From Turnera subulata (Eukaryota; Streptophyta; Magnoliopsida; Malpighiales; Passifloraceae), in assembly GCA_028386065.3 (NCBI GenBank), contig JAKUCV010002160.1, positions 124,001 through 188,000 of the forward strand: a DNA stretch of 64,000 nt, in the 5' to 3' direction. The stretch's first letter is position 1. Each line of letters starts with the position of its first letter. The notes under the pieces are model-generated. The model worked only from the letters and a program-made list of their open reading frames with translations. It did not search any database and was not told the origin of the DNA. Positions 33,874 to 45,324 of the stretch are shown here, one piece after another. The position numbers and the translations under genes are program-made.

Positions 33874-33949
33874 CTACTCGGCAAGTTTGTTCTCTATATT
33901 CTCTAGCTTCTTCCTAAGTTGCGCGAAGGTCTTCAATTTACTGCACATG
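33874..33949 (-). pseudogene. TE-6 env-like ORF, C-terminal end
   Basis: Continues the frame VEKLGRVM from the far side of TE-9 as CSKLKTFAQLRKKLENIENKLAE and stops at 33874-33876. The heptad-like Leu/Ile spacing suggests a short helix. Confidence 0.75.
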
Positions 33950-36900
33950 TGAAATGCCCGTATCCCAATTTTACAAATAAAATACTCAAACAAAAGGAAT
34001 TTTACGAAAATGCTCCTGAAACCCGGGACACGAAACCCAATACCAAAACATTATCTGTAAATCTTAATAAACTGAGATGTCATAAAGAACGAGAGTAAAC
34101 CGGCTTATCAAGCCGTAAATCAACTCGGAAAACAGCCGAAACAACATCAAGTACCAGACCCCGGCAACCCGCCGACAATGTAATCAAAAACAAGAATGAC
34201 TTCTCAACGGATTCCAATGCAGCGGAAGATAAGGATAAAATAAAAACAAGAAAAGAAAATGATATGCATGTCGGCTCTATGGATCCAACCGGGAGAGAAA
34301 GCACGGCTACCTGCTGGGATATCCACGCCCGTACTCTGGAAAGGAAGAGAGAGACAGCACGCTAACTAAGAGTCTGAAAAACAACGGTGGCGATAATGTG
34401 AGTCACCTACTCAGTGAGCAGTATAAATCCAGTTATGTAGGTGTGCAAAGCAAGCTCGAAAGGGGTGCAGAGAAACAAGCACTAGTAAGCAAACACACAA
34501 TAACCAGTACCAACATGCCAATAATATATAAGTAGACAGTTTATGTTTTACACCTATTTGTGAGTTAGTTTTATTATTATATTTATTATTCAGGGCCCCC
34601 TACTGTGTGCGTCGAGCTCGGTCCCGTCTCATGAGACAACCAGGGCATAGGCCCAATATAACCAGGCATATAGCCCAAATATAGCCACAGAGAGAGAGAG
34701 AGAGAGAGAAAGAGGAAGGTAGAAAGGGGGAGGTAGAAGGAGGGAGGTAGAACCGGTCATCACAGACCCATATGCTAAACCGCATATACCATGCTATCCC
34801 GCATGCAATCCCGAGGGGTATCACTTCCCGCTCGAACCAGCCGGTCATCAGCCCACAGTAGTATATCTTTTATTGTATATTATTCTTATTCATACTTAAG
34901 AGTTCATGTGTGCCAAAAAGTTATGATTTTTCAGGGTGGTGTGAATTATTCATCAAATCAACATCCGGGTTTCCAACCCACATCACATCACACAGATCAC
35001 CCAAAATCATTTCAAATGTTATGTCTCATAACAGTTAAACAAATCATGCTCGATCAACAAATAGTAATATACAGGCACATAATACAGATCATGGCAAGTT
35101 AGCAAACAAGGCATGTAACTCAGACAAACCAAACTAACAAGCACATGGAAACGAACATAACAAGACTTATAAAGTCATCTCAACGACGATTATACTGTGA
35201 AGCTTTCCCCAAGACAGATCCTCCAGCTCCCGAGGTACTACCCGTGCCTGAATATCGACACACACATTAATTACCAAAACAATTATAATAAACCGTGCAT
35301 GCATGATACTTATATGCTCAACCGGGTAAAACCCGACCCAAATTATCCAGTTATGAAATTTCAGGGTCCAAGCCCAAAAGGGGTATATCTCCTCACTGAT
35401 AACTCCAGAGATGGGGACCTAAGATTTACCGGGTCTAAGCCCATCTAAGTTCATAAACAACTTCTCTGGCCTAATGCCCACTTCCTCATGTCGATAATAA
35501 ATCCAATTATGAATTTGGGCTTGGAGCCCATTCCTTAAAGTCCATAGCTAACCAATTATGCCATTGGGCTTTAAGCCCATTTCTTAAAGTCTAAGAATTA
35601 TCCAAATGTTCATAAGATTAGATTATTGGGCCTGGGCCCGGTTTCCTAATTTCCGTTCTAAGGTATCCCGAGCCCAAGAGTTTATCGGCCTAAGTTTCTA
35701 TCCGTGTCAGAAAGTTTTTCCGGCCACACACACTCACTCCCCGCTCCTGATATTCCACTAAGTCTCTTAAATGTTTAAATGTACATGTACTCGAAACAAC
35801 GAAACATATACACAAAGGCGAACCCGAGACTAAGCCGGAATTACCGTGTACAAGCCGAAGAAGGAATCTGCCCCATCGGAACAAAACCCAAGCCCTCACT
35901 GGAAAATTCCTGAGCTCGTCGCATTCCGGTTACCTTGCAGGAAAAATCACAGCAACCACCACAGCAATTCTGCTACTACCGAAACATCCACAAACAACAT
36001 TCACAACCAAAAACAAAGCAAGAACACATGCCATAACAAGTTGAAGAAAGGAAATTCATGGTCCTTACCCGGAATAGAGGAGGTGAACTGAGCCAATCCA
36101 GATTCGCCCGGATTTTGTTGAACGAAAATAAAACCAACCCCCCCTGCCATCGACCAAATCGATCACAAACACGACCCGCAACACACCAACCCGACCACAG
36201 CAAAAAACATCATCCACCGCCCGCAAACGCAAGCCCACCGTCATCAGTGAACCGACAACAACCACAAGATCTCATCAAACCCAGTTAGATAACGCACAGC
36301 AAACGAAGGAAAACGAAGGAGAGGAGAAGCAGCGAGAGTTACCAGCAAACGGCGGCGACCTGAACACAGGTCTACCACGTCGCAACCTCACCCTCGCTCC
36401 GGTTGTGCACTGTGTGTCCTCTCCTTCTCGATGCGGTGGCATCTTCAAGGTGGTGGCACGACGATTGAAGAGGAAAGGATGGATGGGTGGCGGTGACACG
36501 AAGAGAGGAAGAAAAGAAAAGGGGTGACGGCGGCGTGGGAATGAGCAAGGCAGAGGAAATAGGGTGGCGGAGGAAAAGAAGAACGAAGGAGATGGAGGGT
36601 GTCGGTGTGTTTGCGGAGGAAAAGAAAATAAAAGGAAGGGGGGTGGCATCGGGTGGCTGGAAGGAAAAGAAAAAAGAGAGAAGGGAGAAAAATGAAAAGA
36701 AGGAAGAAAGGAAGGAGGGTTAGGGTTTTGACCCGCCTGGCCAAAACGACGTCGTTTTGTTTTGGCTGGGCGCGGTCAATCCGCCCTAGCTGGTCAACAA
36801 TTTTTTTTTTCCTTCCTTTAGCCAAAACGTCGTAGTTTTTGATTTGAACTACGATAAGCCACGTTTCACCCCGAAACAAGTTGTCAAACCCGACGAAACT

Positions 36901-37052
36901 CGAACACCCTATGATACCCACTTAAAATTAACATTTTCAAGGGAAATAATTAATTTCCACAACCAAAAACCCGAAAATACATCAAGCGTATAATTAGAAT
37001 AAAAAACCCGAAAAATTCCTTAAATTAAATTATGAAAATCAGGGGCGTTACA
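33950..37052 (-). mobile_element. TE-9 3' LTR
   Basis: 3,103 bp, alignable end to end with 40072-43159 apart from small indels. It contains a (GA)n run at 34687-34712, a purine-rich segment (about 36480-36725) and the palindrome AAAACGACGTCGTTTT at 36743-36758. Frames of 60-158 codons inside are composition artefacts. Confidence 0.93.
36743..36758. promoter_or_regulatory. 16-bp palindrome with ACGT core
   Basis: AAAACGACGTCGTTTT is perfectly self-complementary. It recurs as 15 of 16 bases at 42851 and 44810, and a related AAAACGNCGTAGTTTT follows about 80 bp on. ACGT cores are bound by plant bZIP factors; any binding here is inference. Confidence 0.5.
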
Positions 37053-37073
37053 GTTCCACCCCTCTTTTTAAAA
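37053..37073 (-). promoter_or_regulatory. TE-9 polypurine tract
   Basis: AAAAAGAGGGGTGGAAC (minus) abuts the LTR start TGTAACGCC. Confidence 0.85.
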
Positions 37074-37107
37074 ATTTTGTCCACGAAATTTACAAGGCAA
37101 GAAAGAG

Positions 37108-38422
37108 TCAAAACAGAAGTGGATACTGCTCTCTCATATGGGACTCAACCTCCCAAGTAGCCTCATTCGGGGAATGACAGCTCCATCTAACCCGAACCAT
37201 AGGAATGGTACGGCTCCTCAACTGTTGCTTCTCCCGAGCCAAAATCTCTACCGGCTCCTCAACATAGGTCAAATCCTCAGAAACCTCCACCTCTGTCGGG
37301 GACACAACATGACTAGGATCAGATCGATAACGCCTCAGCATCGAAACATGGAATACATCATGTATGCGCGACAGCTCCTCCGGTAAAGCCAACCTGTAGG
37401 CCAGCGGACCAATCCGTTCCATGATCTCATATGGACCAATATTACGAGGGCTCAACTTGCCCTTCCTCCCAAATTGGATAACACCTCTCCAGGGAGCAAC
37501 ACGGAGGAAAGCTCTGTCACCTACACAGCACTCCATCTCCCGACAATGCTTATCAACAAAATTTTTTTGCCGGTCTTGAGCAGCTCTCATGCACTGCTTA
37601 ACCACCTCGATCTGTTCAACAGTCTCCTGGACTAGGTCTGGACCAACCACCTATCTCAGACCTTCCTCATCCCAACAGATCGGACTACGACACTTCCGCC
37701 CATACAAAGCCTCATAAGGCGCCATACAGATACTAGAGTGATACCCGTTGTTATAAGAAAACTCAACTAACGGTAATGTCTCATCCCAAGAACCACTGAA
37801 GTTGAGCACACAAGCTCTCAACATATCCTCCAGTGTCTATATAGTCCTCTCCGACTGCCCATCGGTCTGCGAATGGAATGCAGTACTGAAATTCAGCTTA
37901 GTACCCAAAACTGATTGTAAGCTCTTCCAAAAGCGGGAAGTAAACCTCGGATCCCTATCCGACATAATGGATAGTGGAATTCCATGTAGACGGACAATAC
38001 CCGAAACATACAACCTCGCCAGCTTATCTATTGTATCCGTCTGCTGAATCGGAAGGAAATGAGCTGACTTGGTCAACCTGTCCAACAATGACACAGTTGG
38101 CATCATGTCGACCCCGGGTCCTCGGTAACCTGATCACAAAGTCCATAGTGTTATGCTCCTACTTCCACTACGGAATAGTCAAAGATCTCAACTTGCCAGC
38201 AGGAGCCTGATGCTCGGCTTTCACCTGCTGACAAGTTATACAACGAGCCACAAACTCCGCAACATCCTTCTTCATCCCTGACCACCAATAATGACTCTTC
38301 AAGTTCTGGTACATTTTGGTGCTACCCGGATGCATAGCATACGGCGCATTATGCGCTTCATCCATAATCCATCTTCTCAAATCATCAACATCTGGAACAC
38401 ACAACCGATCACCGGTCATCAA
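37108..38422 (-). pseudogene. pol: TE-9 integrase with chromodomain-like tail
   Basis: From right to left: zinc domain (HNAPYAMHPGSTKMYQNL, CITCQQVKA), core with MDFVIRLP, SDRDPRF and HSQTDGQSERTI (Asp, Asp, Glu present), the GPYEIMERIGPLAYRLALP fold, and a C-terminal segment (VRVRWSCHSPNEATWEVE, YPLLF) typical of chromodomain integrases. The frame shifts near 38107-38168 and has stops at about 37837 and 37651. Chromodomains of this group are thought to target heterochromatin. Confidence 0.92.
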
Positions 38423-38547
38423 AGCACCATCCTTCCGAACATAGAAACTAGAACTCTCCCCACCGAGAGCCTTATCCCGTAACTCCGCTGGATGAGGATC
38501 ACCAAACTACAACTCCATGATCTTATCCCGCAAGGTCGGCCAGATGC

Positions 38548-38940
38548 TCAAACTGGCAAGCAACGCCCAGTAACATCCACCTCCAACTGTGCGTCCAACG
38601 ACCTCAGCTCCACCAAGGAAGGCAAAGCATAAGAAACCGAGTCCTCATCTGCAAAAGTCACCCTCTTCTGGCTCAATGCTTCTGCAACAACATTGGCCTT
38701 GCCCGGATGGTACTCGATAATACAACCATAATCCTTCAGAAGCTCAATCAAATGTCTTTGCCTCATATTAAGCTCCCTTTGGGTCATGATGTACTTCAAA
38801 CTCTTGTGATCCGTGAAAATCCGACACCTCTCACCGTACAGAAGCTGTCTCCAGATTTTCAAAGCGAAGACCACAGCAGCTAACTCCAGATCATTTGTGC
38901 CGAGGAACCCCGTCCCTGAGATCCAGACTGATAGGACCAT
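38548..38940 (-). pseudogene. pol: TE-9 RNase H fragment joined to gag
   Basis: [23 protein letters not shown] and [16 protein letters not shown] identify the RNase H of a chromovirus, followed by the linker [19 protein letters not shown]. The N-terminal part of RNase H and all of RT and protease are absent: the frame starts within DLELAAV, immediately after gag sequence. Confidence 0.9.
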
Positions 38941-39926
38941 CCTCCCGAAGATCTGTCAGGTCTGCCCTGAAAACTCTGCCCTCGAGACTTCTTCGAACCT
39001 CGGTAAGAAGAACCCTGTCCACCAGAATAGTCTGCATCTCCGGTATCAAAGTACTGTCTCTTCTGTCCAGAAGCAGATGACTGCTTCCTTTGCTCGGCTG
39101 CCCGAGCCTTTTTCCCTATCAACTGAACTCCCTCAGCATCAAAAGCAACCTCAAAAACAGCCTCCTAAGTCTTGTGCCTTCCACTAGCCACAGCTATCGC
39201 CAAATCAGTACGTAGGGCACTAACAAACCGCCTACACTTAGCCACCTCATCGGGCACAAACTCCTTGGCGTAGGAGAGAAGGATGTTGAACCGGATCCTA
39301 AACACTGATACCGACTCATCTGGCTCCTGCTTCACCTCCAGAAACTACTTTTTCTTCCCCTTCAGAAAACCAACAGTGAGAAATTCCTTGTAGAATTTCT
39401 CCTTGAAATCCTCCCATGGCATCTCCACCGGCCTCTGTAAGTTGGCCACAAGTTCCTGCCACTATGTCAATGCATAACCCGTGAACTTGTGTGCCGCAAA
39501 ACGAGCCATGTGCTCAGGTGCACACGTGAACTTCTCCAAAACATTCTCCACCTGGCGGAACCAATCATCAAACTCCTTGGATTCCCCCTCCTCACCGGAG
39601 AATTCCTTGACCGCTGACTTATCCATATGCTTATATCCACTCTCCATACCACCTGCCGCAGCAGGTGCTACCTGTTGGGCACCCTGCTACTGCTGCTGTT
39701 GAAACTGCTGGAACTGTTACCACTGTAAGAAATCCTGATACTGCTGGAATGCTGGGTCCACAACAGGTGGTACGGGTGGCACTACATTCTGTTCTCCTCC
39801 ACCTGCAGCATCATTCCCTGCTATAATATTGTTCCCTTGGCCAACGGGAACCTACATCACCGACACATTGTCGGAGACATGAGTAGCCGCGTCATCCTAA
39901 GCATTGTGCTGCCCCTGGTGATCCAT
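38894..39926 (-). pseudogene. gag: TE-9 Gag
   Basis: Probable start at 39926 (MDHQGQHN). It contains a Gln-rich stretch, then FSGEEGESKEFDDWFRQVENV and MPWEDFKEKFYKEFLTVGFL (retrotransposon Gag domain), and a Gly/Ser/Arg-rich tail ([20 protein letters not shown]). At least five in-frame stops. No CCHC knuckle is seen, probably because the sequence jumps to RNase H at about 38894-38900. Confidence 0.85.
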
Positions 39927-40052
39927 ATCAACGCCAATATGAATGCAAATGGGTCAAAAATAATTTTAAAGTTATAAATCCGGAAACAGGCGTAAACACA
40001 TAAATCACTCTGAAAACAAAGTTTAAAACACTTTTAAAACCAAGGATCTGAA

Positions 40053-40068
40053 GCCTGCTCCGCTACTA
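40053..40068 (-). promoter_or_regulatory. TE-9 putative primer-binding site
   Basis: TAGTAGCGGAGCAGG (minus), a few bases from the 5' LTR, resembles the initiator tRNA-Met complement with about three mismatches in the first twelve bases. Confidence 0.45.
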
Positions 40069-40071
40069 AGC

Positions 40072-43000
40072 TGAAACGCCCGTATCCCAATTTTACAAAT
40101 AAAATACTCAAACAAAAGGAATTTTACCAAAATGCCCCTGAAACCTGGACATGAAACCCAATACCAAAACATTATCTGTAAATCTTAATAAACTGAGATG
40201 TCATAAAGAACAAGAGTAAACCGGCTTATCAAGCCATAAATCAACCTGGCAAACAGCCGAACCAACATCAAGTACCAAACCCGGTAACCCGCCGACAATG
40301 TAATAAAAAACAAGAATGACATCTCAACAAGGATAAAATAAAAACAAGAAAAGAAAATGATATGCATGTCGGCTCTATGGATCCAACCGGGAGAGAAAGC
40401 ACGGCTACCTGCTCGGATATCCACGTCCGTACTCCGAAAAGAAAGAGAGAGACAGCACGTTAACTAAGAGTCTGAAAAACAACGGTGGCGATAATGTGAG
40501 TCGCCTACTCAGTGAGCAGTATAAATCCAGTTTTGTAGGTGTGCAAAGCAAGCTCGAAAGGAGTGTAGAGAAACAAGCATTAGTAAGCAAACACATAATA
40601 ACCAGTACCAACATGCCAACAACATATAAGCAGATAGTTTTTGTTTTACACCTATTTGTGAGTTAGTTTTATTATTTTATTTATTATTCAGGGCCCCCTA
40701 CTGTGTGCGTCGAGTTCGGTCCCGTCTCATGAGACAACCAAGGCGTAGGCCCAATATAACCAGGCATATAGCCCAAATATAAACACAGACAGAGAGAGAG
40801 AGAGAGAGAGAGACAAAAAGAAAGAGGGAGGTAGATAGGGGGAGGTAGAAGGAGCGAGGTAGAACCAGTCATCACAGACCCATATGCTAAACCGTATATA
40901 CCATGCTATCCCGCGTGCAATCCCGAGGGGTATCACTTCCCGCTCGAACCAACCGGTCATCAACCCACAGTAGTATATCTTTTTCTGTATATTATTCTTA
41001 TTCATACTTAAGAGTTCATGTGTGCCAAAAAGTTATGATTTATCAGGGTGGTGTGAATTATTCATCAAATCAACATCCGGGTTTCCAACCTACATCACTT
41101 CACACAGATCACCCAAAATCATATCACATGTTATGTCTCATAACAGTTAAACAAATCATGCTCATTCAACAAATAGTAATACACAGGCACACAATACAGA
41201 TCATGGCATGTTAGCAAACAAGGCATGTAACTCAGACAAACCAAACTAACAAGCACATGCAAACGAACATAACAAGACTTATAAAGTCACCTCAACGACA
41301 ATTATCCTGTGGAGCTTTTCCCAAGACAGATCCTCCAGCTCCCAAGGTATTACTCGTGCCTGAATACTGGCACACACAATAATTACCAAAACAATTATAT
41401 AAACCGTGCATGCATGATACTTATATGCTCAACCGGGTAAAACCCGACCCAAATTATCCAGTTATGTAATTTCAGGGTCCAAGCCCAAAAGGGGTATATC
41501 TCTTCACCGATAACTCCAGAGATGGGGACCTAAGATTTACCGGGTCTAAGCCCATCTAAGTCTATAAACAACTTCTCGGGCCTAAGGCCCACTTCCTCAA
41601 GTCCATAATAAATCCAATTATGAATTTGGGCATGGAGCCCATTCCTTAAAGTCCATAGCTGACCAATTATGCCATTGGGCTTTAAGCCCATTTCTTAAAG
41701 TCTAAGAATTATCCAAATGTTCATAAGATTAGATTATTGGGCCTGGGCCCGGTTTTCTAATTTCCATTCTAAGGTGTCCCGATCCCAAGAGTTTATCGCC
41801 CTAAGATTCTATCTGTGTCGGAAAGTTTTTTCGGCCACACACTCACTCCCCGCTCCCGATATTCCACTAAGTCTCTTAAATGTTTAAATGTGCATGTACT
41901 CGAAACAACGAAACATATACACAAAGGCGAACCCCAGACTAAGCTGCAATTACCGTGTACAAGCCGAAGAAGGAATCTGCCCCATCGGAACTAAACCCGA
42001 GCCCTCGCTGGAAAATTCCCGAGCTCGCCGGATTCCAGCTACCTTGCCGGAAAAATCACAGCAACCACCACAACAATTCTGCTACTCCCGAAACATCCAA
42101 AAACAACATTCACAACCAAAAACAAAGCAAGAACACACACCATAACGAGTTGAAGAAAGGAAATTCGTGGTCCTTACCCGGAATAGAGGAGGTGAACTGA
42201 GCCAATCCGGATTCGCCCGGATTTTGTTGAACGGAAACAAAACCAACCCCGCTACCATCGACCAAATCAATCACAAACACGACCCGCAACACACCAACCC
42301 GACCACAGCAAAAACCATCATCCACCGCCCGCAAACGCACGCCCACCGTCATCAGTGAACCGACAACAACCACAAGATCTCATCAAACCCAGTTAGATAA
42401 CCCACAGCAAACGAAAGAAAATGAAGGAGAGGAGAAGCAACGAGACTTACCAGCAAACGGCGGCGACCCGAACACAGGTCCACCACGTCGCAACCTCACC
42501 CTCGCTCTGGTTATGCACTGTGTGTCCTCTCCTTCTCGATGCGGTGGCGTCTTCAAGGTGGTGGCAGGGCGATTGAAGAGGAAAGGTAGGATGGGTGGCG
42601 GTGACACGACGAGAGGAAGAAAAGAAAAGGGGTGACGGCAGCGTGGGAATGAGCAAGGCAAAGAAGAAAGGGTGGTGGCGGAAAAGAAGAACGAAGGAGA
42701 TGGGGGGTCTCGGTGTGTTTGTGGAGGAAAAGAATGAAAAAGGATGGGGGGTGGCATCGGGCGGCTGGAAGGAAAAGAAAAGAGAGAGAAGGGAGAAAAA
42801 AGAAGAGAAGGAAGAAAGGAAGGAGGGTTAGGGTTTTGACCTGCCTATCCAAAACGACGTCGTTTCGTTTTGGCTGGGCGCAGTCAACCTGCCCTAGCTG
42901 GTCAACAATTTTTTTTTCCTTCTTTTAGCCAAAACGACGTAGTTTTGGATTTGAACTACGATAAGCCACGTTTCACCCCGAAACAAGCTCTCAAATCCGA

Positions 43001-43159
43001 CGAAACTCGAACACCCTACGGTACTCCCTTGAAATTAACATTTCCAAGGGAAATTATTAATTTCCACAACAAAAATCCCGGAAATTTATCAAGGGTATAA
43101 TTGGAATAAAAATCCCGAAAAATTCCTTAAATTAAATTATGAAAATCCGGGGCGTTACA
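40072..43159 (-). mobile_element. TE-9 5' LTR
   Basis: 3,088 bp, partner of 33950-37052. (GA)n at about 40789-40812. Its last 1,038 bases (42122-43159) are included in the tandem duplication described below. Confidence 0.93.
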
Positions 43160-44080
43160 ACATGACTCTTCCTAATTTTTCAACAATGTCAACCAACTTA
43201 TCCATTTGAGAGAGTAATTCGCCGGCGGTCTTGTTGAGATTGGCGATGCCATCGACTTGAGCTTCCCATCCCATGAGAAAGTCGAAGATGATGGAGGAAT
43301 CGGACTCCACGGATGATGTGGACGATGGTGGCTTACGGTGGATCGGTTGTGTGCTAACACAAAATCATTCCTCATTAACCTCTTCTTCTTCACTAAAAGG
43401 ATATGGATTAATGGGTTCATGGAGTTCTAGGGCTATTGCTGCGGCAACATGCTTATGCACGGTCTCAAGTGCGGGGTTAGAAGGGGTAAAGTGTAGGGAT
43501 CTAGGTTAATACCTAAGAATTTTGTGATAAGAGAGATCAACCCCCCACAAGCTATCTCGCCTTCTCCTTTGCAAATATGAGCAATATTTTGCAGCAACCA
43601 AAGTCCGCCATTGAGTTTGTACCCGTGTACCATGCAAAAGAGTACAAAAAGCTCATCACATTGCACCTTGTGTGCATCTTTTGTTCTTCCAAAGAAAGAG
43701 TGTGCCAAAACTCCTTGTAAATACCTCAGTTCATTGTCCTTAATGCACAAGTCACTAGCTAAGCCAGAGCCAGGAATATATGAATCATTGCAAATCGTGT
43801 CCATCATGACTCTGCCACTAAAGCTACAGCTAGGAACTCGCCATCCTTCGGCATCAAAACCAAAAATCTTGTTGAAATCAATTAAGCTCATCTCATAGTC
43901 TTTCCTTGCAAGCCGAAATTTTACATAGTTGGGATCATGAATGTCCTTGAGATCCACATCATACCCAAAAGTAGCAAGAAACTTAAAAGTAAGGGACGCG
44001 TATGACGGCTCCTTAATCTTGCAAAAATCGACTAGTCCTACGTTGGCAAGGTACTTGCCAATCGGCTCCTGAAGATCATA
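43160..44080 (-). pseudogene. TE-6 env-like ORF, duplicated partial copy
   Basis: Identical domain content to 45120-46041: YDLQEPIGKYLANVGLVDFC, FNKIFGFDAEGWRVPSCSFS, DELFVLFCMVHGYKLNGG. It starts abruptly after TE-9 LTR sequence, so the long frame read from 44332 is an LTR/ORF chimera. A frameshift near 43480-43490 separates the last part. Confidence 0.9.
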
Positions 44081-45119
44081 ACAAAACAAGAACACGCACC
44101 ATAACGAGTTGAAGAAAGGAAATTCGTGGTCCTTACCCGGAATAGAGGAGGTGAACTGAGCCAATCCGGATTCGCCCGGATTTTGTTTAACGGAAACAAA
44201 ACCAACCCCGCTACCATCGACCAAATCGATCACAAACACGACCCGCAACACACCAACCCGACCACAGCAAAAACCATCATCTACAGCCTGCAAACGCACG
44301 CCCACCGTCATCCGTGAACCGACAACAACCACAAGATCTCATCAAACCCAGTTAGATAACCCACAGCAAACGAAAGAAAATGAAGGAGAGGAGAAGCAGC
44401 GAGACTTACCAGCAAACGGCGGCGACCCGAACACAGGTCCACCACGTCGCAACCTCACCCTCGCTCCGGTTATGCACTGTGTGTCCTCTCCTTCTCGATG
44501 CGGTGGCGTCTTCAAGGTGGTGGCAGGGCGATTGAAGAGGAAAGGAAGGATGGGTGGCGGTGACACGACGAGAGGAAGAAAACAAAAGGGGTGACGGCAG
44601 CGTGGGAATGAGCAAGGCGAAGGAGATAGGGTGGCGGTGGAAAAGAAGAACGAAGGAGATGGGGGGTTTCGGTGTGTTTGTGGAGGAAAAGAATGAAAAA
44701 GGAAGGGGGGTGGCTTCGGGCGGCTGGAAGGAAAAGAAAGGAGAGAGAAGGGAGAAAAAAGAAGAGAAGGAAGAAAGGAATGAGGGTTAGGGTTTTGACC
44801 TGCCTATCCAAAACGACGTCGTTTCGTTTTGGCTGGGCGCGGTCAACCCGCCCTAGCTGGTCAACAATTTTTTTTTTCCTTCCTTTAGCCAAAACGACGT
44901 AGTTTTTGATTTGAACTACGATAAGCCACGTTTCACCCCGAAACAAGCTCTCAAATCCGACGAAACTCGAACACCCTACGATACTCCCTTGAAATTAACA
45001 TTTCCAAGGGAAATAATTAATTTCCACAACCAAAATCCCGGAAATATATCAAGGGTATAATTGGAATAAAAATCCTGAAAATTTTCTTAAATTAAATTAT
45101 GAAAATCCGGGGCGTTACA
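44081..45119 (-). mobile_element. Partial TE-9 LTR in duplication unit 2
   Basis: Copy of 42122-43159, ending GGGGCGTTACA and followed again by ACATG. No other TE-9 sequence accompanies it, so it is a passenger of the duplication and not a separate insertion. Confidence 0.92.
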
Positions 45120-45324
45120 ACATGACTCTCCCTAATTTTTCAACAATGTCAACCAACTTATCCATTTGAGAGAGTAATTCGCCGGCGGTCTTGTTGAGAT
45201 TGGCGATGCCATCGACTTGAGCTTCCCATCCCATGAGAAAGTCGAAGATGTTGGAGGAATCAGACTCCACGGATGATGTGGACGATGGTGGCTTACGGTG
45301 GATCGGTTGTGTGCTAACACAAAA

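Larger units (their letters stand above)
33950..43159 (-). mobile_element. TE-9: chromovirus (Ty3/gypsy) inserted in the TE-6 env-like ORF
   Basis: Two LTRs of about 3.1 kb start TGTAACGCCCC and end GGGCRTTTCA (minus). They are flanked by the perfect target duplication ACATG (33945-33949 and 43160-43164). The interior is only 3.0 kb: gag, RNase H, integrase and a chromodomain-like tail; protease and RT are deleted. The integrase tail places it among plant chromoviruses, probably Tekay/Del-like. Confidence 0.93.

Noticed and set aside
36275..36921. Phe/Pro/Ser-rich minus-strand frames in the chromovirus LTR (also 42383-42852 and 44342-44946)
   Set aside because: They are antisense readings of purine-rich LTR DNA, and their ends differ between LTR copies.
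43433..44332. 299-codon frame taken as a separate gene
   Set aside because: Its first part is TE-9 LTR and the rest is the duplicated env-like ORF; it is a junction product of the tandem duplication.
44081..45119. A second chromovirus insertion
   Set aside because: It has only a partial LTR and repeats the TE-9 junction including ACATG; it is part of duplication unit 2.
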